From Nymphaea colorata (lineage: Eukaryota > Streptophyta > Magnoliopsida > Nymphaeales > Nymphaeaceae), in contig NC_045142.1 of NCBI RefSeq assembly GCF_008831285.2, positions 8,344,713 through 8,408,712 of the forward strand: DNA of 64,000 nucleotides, in the 5' to 3' direction. How positions within the stretch are numbered: the first letter of the stretch is position 1; each line of letters opens with the position of its first letter. The position numbers were made by a program, and so were the translations under genes. Below the pieces are notes generated by a model. It saw nothing but the letters and a program-made list of their open reading frames with translations. It made no database searches and was not told the origin of the DNA. Below, piece by piece: positions 58,549 to 64,000 of this stretch.

Positions 58549-59204
58549 TTAAATGTAATCCCTAAATAAATCGACAAAGTGATATTTGCATTCCAGTAAA
58601 GCCTTTTTAACTGAAAGCTTGAAGCCAAACTCTTCACCATACTCGTCCATTCCGAAGAGAAGTAGCAACCAAAGTTCACTACTTGTTTCTCCATTAAACA
58701 TTAACGTCTCGCAATTATCCGTGATGTGCACGCAACATTTTGGTTTTAGATATTTGACTTTATCCAAATCTGACCGATAAAGATTTTGCAAAAACAGACC
58801 AAAACCACAAAACTCATCAAGTCTTGATTTTTTGCCTTCCGCTGATGTGTGAAAAATTATTTGTGCCCCTCAATAACTTGACATACAGTTGCTTCCAAGC
58901 AACCAAATGTATATGATAGATATTAACCTTTCAATTCTTGTCACATAAATTGAGCAAATACCAAATCCTCTACTTTAGCCTTTGGAAGCTTGAAGATCAT
59001 AATCCAGAATTATAAGCGTGCCTGAGTCGGCCTGACGAGACAAGTCACTAGAATATTAAAGGATGAATGGCTACTTTCCGTTAAGCTAGTGCCGGTATGC
59101 TCACGACAATTATGATGGAAGAGTTGATCTGTAAACAAGGTATCCAACCAATCAATATTCGATGTATGGGATTGAACATTCTCTATGGTGAGAATTGTGG
59201 ACAA
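58549..59204 (-). pseudogene. Unrecognised protein-like segments, possibly one broken gene
   Basis: Two minus-strand open stretches look like real protein rather than noise. The first (59204 down to 59010) contains NIDWLDTLFTDQLFHH and a Ser/Thr-rich middle. The second (about 58860 down to 58549) is open without an internal stop and contains KYLKPKCCVHITDN, ELWLLLLFGMDEYGEEFGF and KALLECKYHFVDLF. Both have balanced composition. I do not recognise the family, and cannot tell whether they are exons of one gene or fragments of a transposon. No start codon or splice pair was established. They lie about 0.6-1.3 kb upstream of EXO5 on the same strand. Confidence 0.35.
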
Positions 59205-59908
59205 AAGTTTTCCTCCAACGTGAGAGGACTGCCATGTTCTGATCGATCATGAACACTGTCGATTGATTTGGGTGTTTGTATATCAGATTTAAGTACTGAA
59301 AAGAGTATCAATTTCTTTCTTTTTTTTGTTTAAGATATGAGTATTAGTTCTTTTTTCATATTTGAGACCTATTAAGTACATTCGTTATTGTTTCCAGATC
59401 TGAGTATTAAGTTTTGTTTTGTTTTTCTGTTTCAAATCTGAGTTATCCTCAAATATATACTTTTTCTATTGCTTTTGGTTTTAGATCTGTCTTTCACAAT
59501 TAGAATTAGTTTAAAAAAATGCATTTGACTGAACATGTTCTATAGGATCCTTACGAGAGTAAATTTGAGTATTTTAATATGATCTAGATTTTCTCCTTAC
59601 ACTCATGTCAAATTTAGGTTGATGTTGGATATGCTATTTAAAGTTTAAATATGATCTATGATGGTCTCTTTGAATCCATAACTAATTCATGTTATTGCAT
59701 ACACCTTAGTGAGTCATCAAGGAATCACTAGGATAGTAAGACGAACTTAGTGATCCTACATGTAGGAAAATACTATACATCTACTTGTGTTGCCTTAACT
59801 ATGTGCATGTGTGTGTGTGTGTGTGTGTAATGAGTTTTAGATGGCATGCACTAGCAACAGACAATCAAATAATTATAACGGTCGTTTCATTTCTTATTGA
59901 CTTAAGAT
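59205..59908. other. AT-rich region before the copia remnant
   Basis: No gene. T-rich runs and a (GT)n tract at about 59811-59828. It may include an LTR of the following copia remnant, but no second copy is visible in the window. Confidence 0.4.
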
Positions 59909-62900
59909 ATGTCTAGAACGAGTAAGTCAATCTTAAATTTGGCCCACATCAATAAATTGAATGGGGATAACTATGATATATAGCATAGAAAAAATACTGT
60001 GCACTTAGTGGAAGTTGAAACTCTTGATGTACTGAACCATATCATGACTGAACTTGAAGGAAATAGTGCACAAGTACAAAGGACTTTGAACATAGAAACA
60101 AAAGAAAAGTGTATCCACAATCACAATGTTGTGTTCAATACAAGATGACATCATGTGTCAATTTGTGCTGTACACTATCAAAAAGATGTGGCTATCCTTC
60201 AAGGACAAGTTTGGAGGAACATCAACTACTAAACTAGGAATGTTGATCACTACTAAATTCAAGTCACATCATAAATAGAACCAATATACTATGGGTCAAC
60301 ATCTCAAGGAAATGTCTAATATGATTAGAGAGATAAAATCTATATGTCATACCCCTACAGAAGAACAATGAAATCCAAGCAGTGATTAGATCACTATCAA
60401 ATAGTTGGAAGCATATGAAAATTAATATGACATATATGAGAGCATAAAATTTTGATGACATATGTCAACAATTACAACTAGAATATCAGTACTTGAAAGC
60501 TGCCAAATCCAGTGGTCAGACCTTCATAAACGAAAGTTACAAAGGACTCTTGATCATGAAAGAAAAACAAGTAATACTAGTTGGTAGTTCAAAAACAAAT
60601 AAGGAAGACATCAGGGCACAAAAAAAGACAAGATGGTATAAAGGAACAATGAAAAGTGTGGTGGTAATAAAGACAAGAGTAAGTCAAAATTCTTCAAATA
60701 TAAGAAGCTTGGTCATTTTTTTTTAGAATGTATCAAACCAAAGAAGGCATACCCCTATGACCTTATGTCATTGTTCTTTTGTTTCATATTGTGCTTTGAT
60801 TCAGAATCTCATCTTTTGTGGATTTGTAGACTTATGAGCAATAGACCATGTGACACGCAATCATGGTGCATTTGTCAAATATCAAAAATTTTCATCAAGG
60901 TAAAAGTGGTTATTCCTAGATAACAACAATCACATAGAAGTACATTGGGTCAATGCTTACAAACTTGTTTTGTGAGCAGACAAGAACTACTGCTGCATGA
61001 TGTATTCCATATCCTATATATTTGATGAAATCTAGTCTCATTTTCACCTTTATTGATATTTGCCTATAAACTTTTGAAGACAGTTTTGTTTAGATATTGT
61101 CTAAAAACTTAGTTATACAACTCGTAAATAATTTGGAAAGTTGTCAAGGCAGCTATCACATTGTAATTAATTCATTCTGATATACATGGATACATAAGTG
61201 TAACATTTAGACATAACACGTTATACTTTAGCTCATTTATTGATGATACACTCGATATGGTTATGTGTTGATCTTCTATAGATTTGAGGCATTGGATTGT
61301 TCTAGATATTCATAAATTTGGTTGAGAACCAGCTTGACCATAAGGTCAAATCACCTCGAATAGATCATGGTAGAGAATACTTATCCAAACAATTCAAGGA
61401 TTATGTGATACAAAAGGGATAGATGGACAGTTGACCACTCCTCGCACACCTCCACAAAATAATGTCGCTGAAAGATGAAATTGATCCTTGATGGACATAG
61501 TCAGATCTATGAAGACACAAACATAAATACCAATTTGCTTTTGGGATAATTACCTATTCATTATTCACTCATTAGTATAGTAAACTAGGATCGATAGGAA
61601 AGGAGTGTAATTTCATACCATCTTGTGGATACTCCAGGGGTCAAATATTCCTTGAAGAAACTATGGATCAGAGTGTAACTGAGATAGATTGTCGAGATAT
61701 TACATTCTTAGAAAATGGTTTCCTCAAAATGAAGAAATAGATAGAGATGCCCAACTATATTATGCAAGGAAAAATGATCAAGAGATAGAAACAAAATATA
61801 TTTTATTTCAACCAGTTCACAACGCTAGAAGTGAACCACATTTGGGTCAGACTACAAACGTAGTACCTCATCAAAGTATGAAGAAAAGGATCTAATGTCA
61901 TATATTTGAGGTAAAATGTGAAGTCATACTAGCAGTTCACAACACTAGGAGTGAACCACATTTGGGTCAGACTACAAACGTAGTACCTCATCAAAGTATG
62001 AAGAAAAGGATCTAATGTCATATATTTGAGGTAAAAGGTGAAGTCATACTAGCGGTACCTGATCAGATTGACATCTCAAAATCTATGTGTGAGATTCTTT
62101 CTTTTCCGAATAAAGAAAAATGGAACAAATGCAATGCAAGAGGAGATGGGATGCATGAGCAAAAACAAGGTCTGCAAATTTATTCATTTTCTTCTAGAAA
62201 AGAAGACCATGAGAAACACATAGGTCCTCAATGTCAAAAGAAATGTCAATGGATCTGACAATAGGTTCAAATCTCTTCTTGTGGCAAAATGGTACATGCA
62301 AAAAGAAATATTGATTATGATGATACGTTCTCTCCAGTTGTCAAGATGACCTTTATTTACCTTATATTAGCTATTTTTTCATATATGAACTTAGAAGTAC
62401 ATCATATAGATAACAAAAACGTTTTTAAATGGAGATTAGATAAAAAAAAAATTATATGAAAACATTATGAGGGGTTTGTTGCTACAAACTCTTAGTGCAG
62501 AATTTTGCAAGCTCAAAATGTCCATTTGTGGACTTAAATAGTTACCCAGATAAAGGTATACAAAATTTCATGAGACGTTCGTGTCCAAAGATTTTGATAT
62601 GATTGATGAAGACCACTTTGTATATATGAAATGAGAAAATAAAAAAATCATCATTTTCTCTTTATATGTTAATGACATTTTATTGGTTAATAATGATATG
62701 AAGTTAATAAAGTTAATCAAAGATTGGTTGTATGTTCATTTTGAGATGAAGGACATGGGTGAAGAAACATTTATATTAAGCATATAAATTAAAAGGCATC
62801 GCTCACAAAGACTTCTTACTCTTCACAAAAGTCTTATATTGAGGTCTTGAAGTGATTCAATATGCAAAGCTGCAAGTCAATAAACACTCCCATGAGCAAA

Positions 62901-63446
62901 GGCTATTGTTTTTCAGCCAAAATGTTTAATGCACCCTATTTGAGTGAGGTAGGTAGTCTATGTACTTGACAATATGTAAGACCTAATATATGTCATGTAG
63001 TTGATTTGGTCAATATATATTAGTTAAATCTTGAACAAGCTCACTAGAAAGTTGTTAAAAGGATCATGTGGTACTTAAAAGGGCATTGAAAACCTGACAC
63101 CATGTTACCAAGGTGGTGAAATGAGGCTTAAGGGTTAGACAAATGCAAATTGTAGAGTAGACCCTCATGAACAGAAATCCACATCTATATATGTGTTTAC
63201 AGTTAGTTGTGGTACTATATTTGTATGTAGCAAGAAATAAATGTGTGTAGTCCTATCTACCATGAAAGATAAATTTGTAGTTGGATCTGTGGGGTGTAAG
63301 AAGGTGTTAGGTTGAGAAGTTTTTTTGAACATCTTGATATTGTTCAAAAGTGCTCTGATTGATACTTATTGTAATAACCAGGTGATTGCACATACCAAGA
63401 ACCTCAAATTTCATTGTAAAACCAAACAAAACGATGTTGGATGTGC
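59909..63446 (+). mobile_element. Decayed Ty1/copia gag-pol
   Basis: A gag-like start at ATG 59909 (MSRTSKSILN, then INKLNGDNYD) is broken by a stop after about 24 codons. Integrase traces include DHGREYLSKQF (about 61367) and TPRTPPQNNVAER (about 61436). Reverse-transcriptase traces include DYDDTFSPVVKM (about 62315) and LYVNDILL (about 62663), where the family has VDD. RNase H tail traces include YCNNQVIAHTKNLKFHCKTK (about 63370-63430). Frameshifts and stops are dense throughout, so it is long dead. It ends where LINE sequence of the opposite strand begins, near 63447. Confidence 0.8.
61813..62053. repeat. Recent 120-bp tandem duplication in the copia remnant
   Basis: Copies start CAGTTCACAAC at 61813 and 61933 and end AAGTCATACTAGC. 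They differ at only a few positions (for example AACGCTAGAA against AACACTAGGA, AAAATGTG against AAAAGGTG), so this arose long after the copia insertion. Confidence 0.95.
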
Positions 63447-64000
63447 ATTCCTGGATATACCTACTAAGGAGGAACGAATGCTGATTAAAGTTGGTATTTC
63501 TATTAAGAATATGCCTCTTTTGCATAACGATGACTCGACAAATGAATTTGGGCATGCTGTTACAAAGGGAAATAGGCCTTAGTTTCTCAATTTTGTGATC
63601 ACCTAAAATCTTAAGGATTAGCATAATATGAGTACAATTAACTTTCTTCACAATACGACCCAGTATTAAAGACATCTTGAATAGCCTGGATGACACCCCA
63701 TCTCACTACCTCCCAAAAGACTTAGTAAAACTGATTGGTGACACCATCAGGTCCAGAGCCGAGCCACCATTCGATTTAAGCGTTGCATGTCTGATCTCCA
63801 CCTCAATAATGGGTGTCATGAGCAGCTCATTTTCCTTCTCAAAGACCATAGGTCCAGCTCCAATACTATCAAAGAGGACTCCAAGCGTTAGATCATCACT
63901 AAGCAGGGAGGCAAAATAGGTATAACAAGTTTGAAGGACACTATTCGAATTTGTGAATCGTTAACCATCTATAATGATCCCATTGGTATGATGCTTCTTG
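63447..64000 (-). mobile_element. L1-type LINE remnant, cut by the window edge
   Basis: Read on the minus strand from 64000 downward: near 63760 the PGPDGVTNQF motif is present with one base deleted. After this come HIMLILKILGDHKIEKLRPISLCN (63640-63570), the typical LINE LIPK...FRPISLCN block, and NFNQHSFLLSRYIQE (about 63500-63455), matching the NQSAF-GR-I block. Reading frames are broken. The reverse transcriptase is truncated at about 63447, where copia RNase H sequence of the other strand abuts. Confidence 0.75.

Overview
This window is nuclear DNA of a flowering plant. Three host genes with GT-AG introns can be assembled exon by exon: a mitochondrial TIM14/PAM18-type J-protein, a NIN-like protein (NLP) transcription factor with RWP-RK and PB1 domains, and the plant exonuclease V (EXO5/DEM1). 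Most remaining DNA is transposon: Ty1/copia, Ty3/gypsy, L1-type LINEs, hAT elements and small AT-rich inverted-repeat elements. The species cannot be fixed from the sequence alone. No rRNA, tRNA, CRISPR array, organelle gene or bacterial operon was seen.

Layout. 1-8.7 kb: TIM14-like gene on the minus strand, three coding exons; its start codon probably sits alone in a 5' exon, 4.5 kb from the rest. 8.7-25 kb: gene-poor DNA with two L1-type LINE remnants (9.3-10.9 and 18.9-21.4 kb, the second broken by an inverted-repeat element), a copia gag remnant (11 kb), an eight-copy 42-bp minisatellite (17.0-17.3 kb) and several short tandem duplications. 25.1-29.85 kb: a complete 900-residue NLP gene on the plus strand. 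30.76-57.92 kb: EXO5 on the minus strand, convergent with NLP. Its seven coding exons add up to only 1242 nt but spread over 27 kb, because introns 3, 4 and 5 are packed with transposons. 57.9-64 kb: a minus-strand protein-like remnant that I do not recognise, a decayed copia element and the edge of a minus-strand LINE.

The best-resolved structure is the transposon stack inside EXO5. Intron 4 holds a full-length copia element with an unbroken 1438-codon gag-pol, 5-bp target duplication ATGAG and LTRs differing by one substitution plus a CT-repeat length change. Intron 5 holds an older copia element (target duplication GCCTT) whose reverse transcriptase is split by a 3437-bp hAT element with an 8-bp duplication, CTTAAGAC. 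Intron 3 holds a gypsy remnant split by a 715-bp non-autonomous hAT element (duplication ATCGAACA) whose termini resemble those of the intron-5 hAT, then a scrambled second hAT copy that itself carries a full and a partial copy of a 360-390-bp inverted-repeat element. The EXO5 frame nevertheless stays open across every predicted splice.

Functionally the three host genes are unrelated: mitochondrial protein import, nitrate-type transcription control and DNA exonuclease activity. The splice models, domain assignments and insertion boundaries were read by eye. None was checked against RNA or databases.
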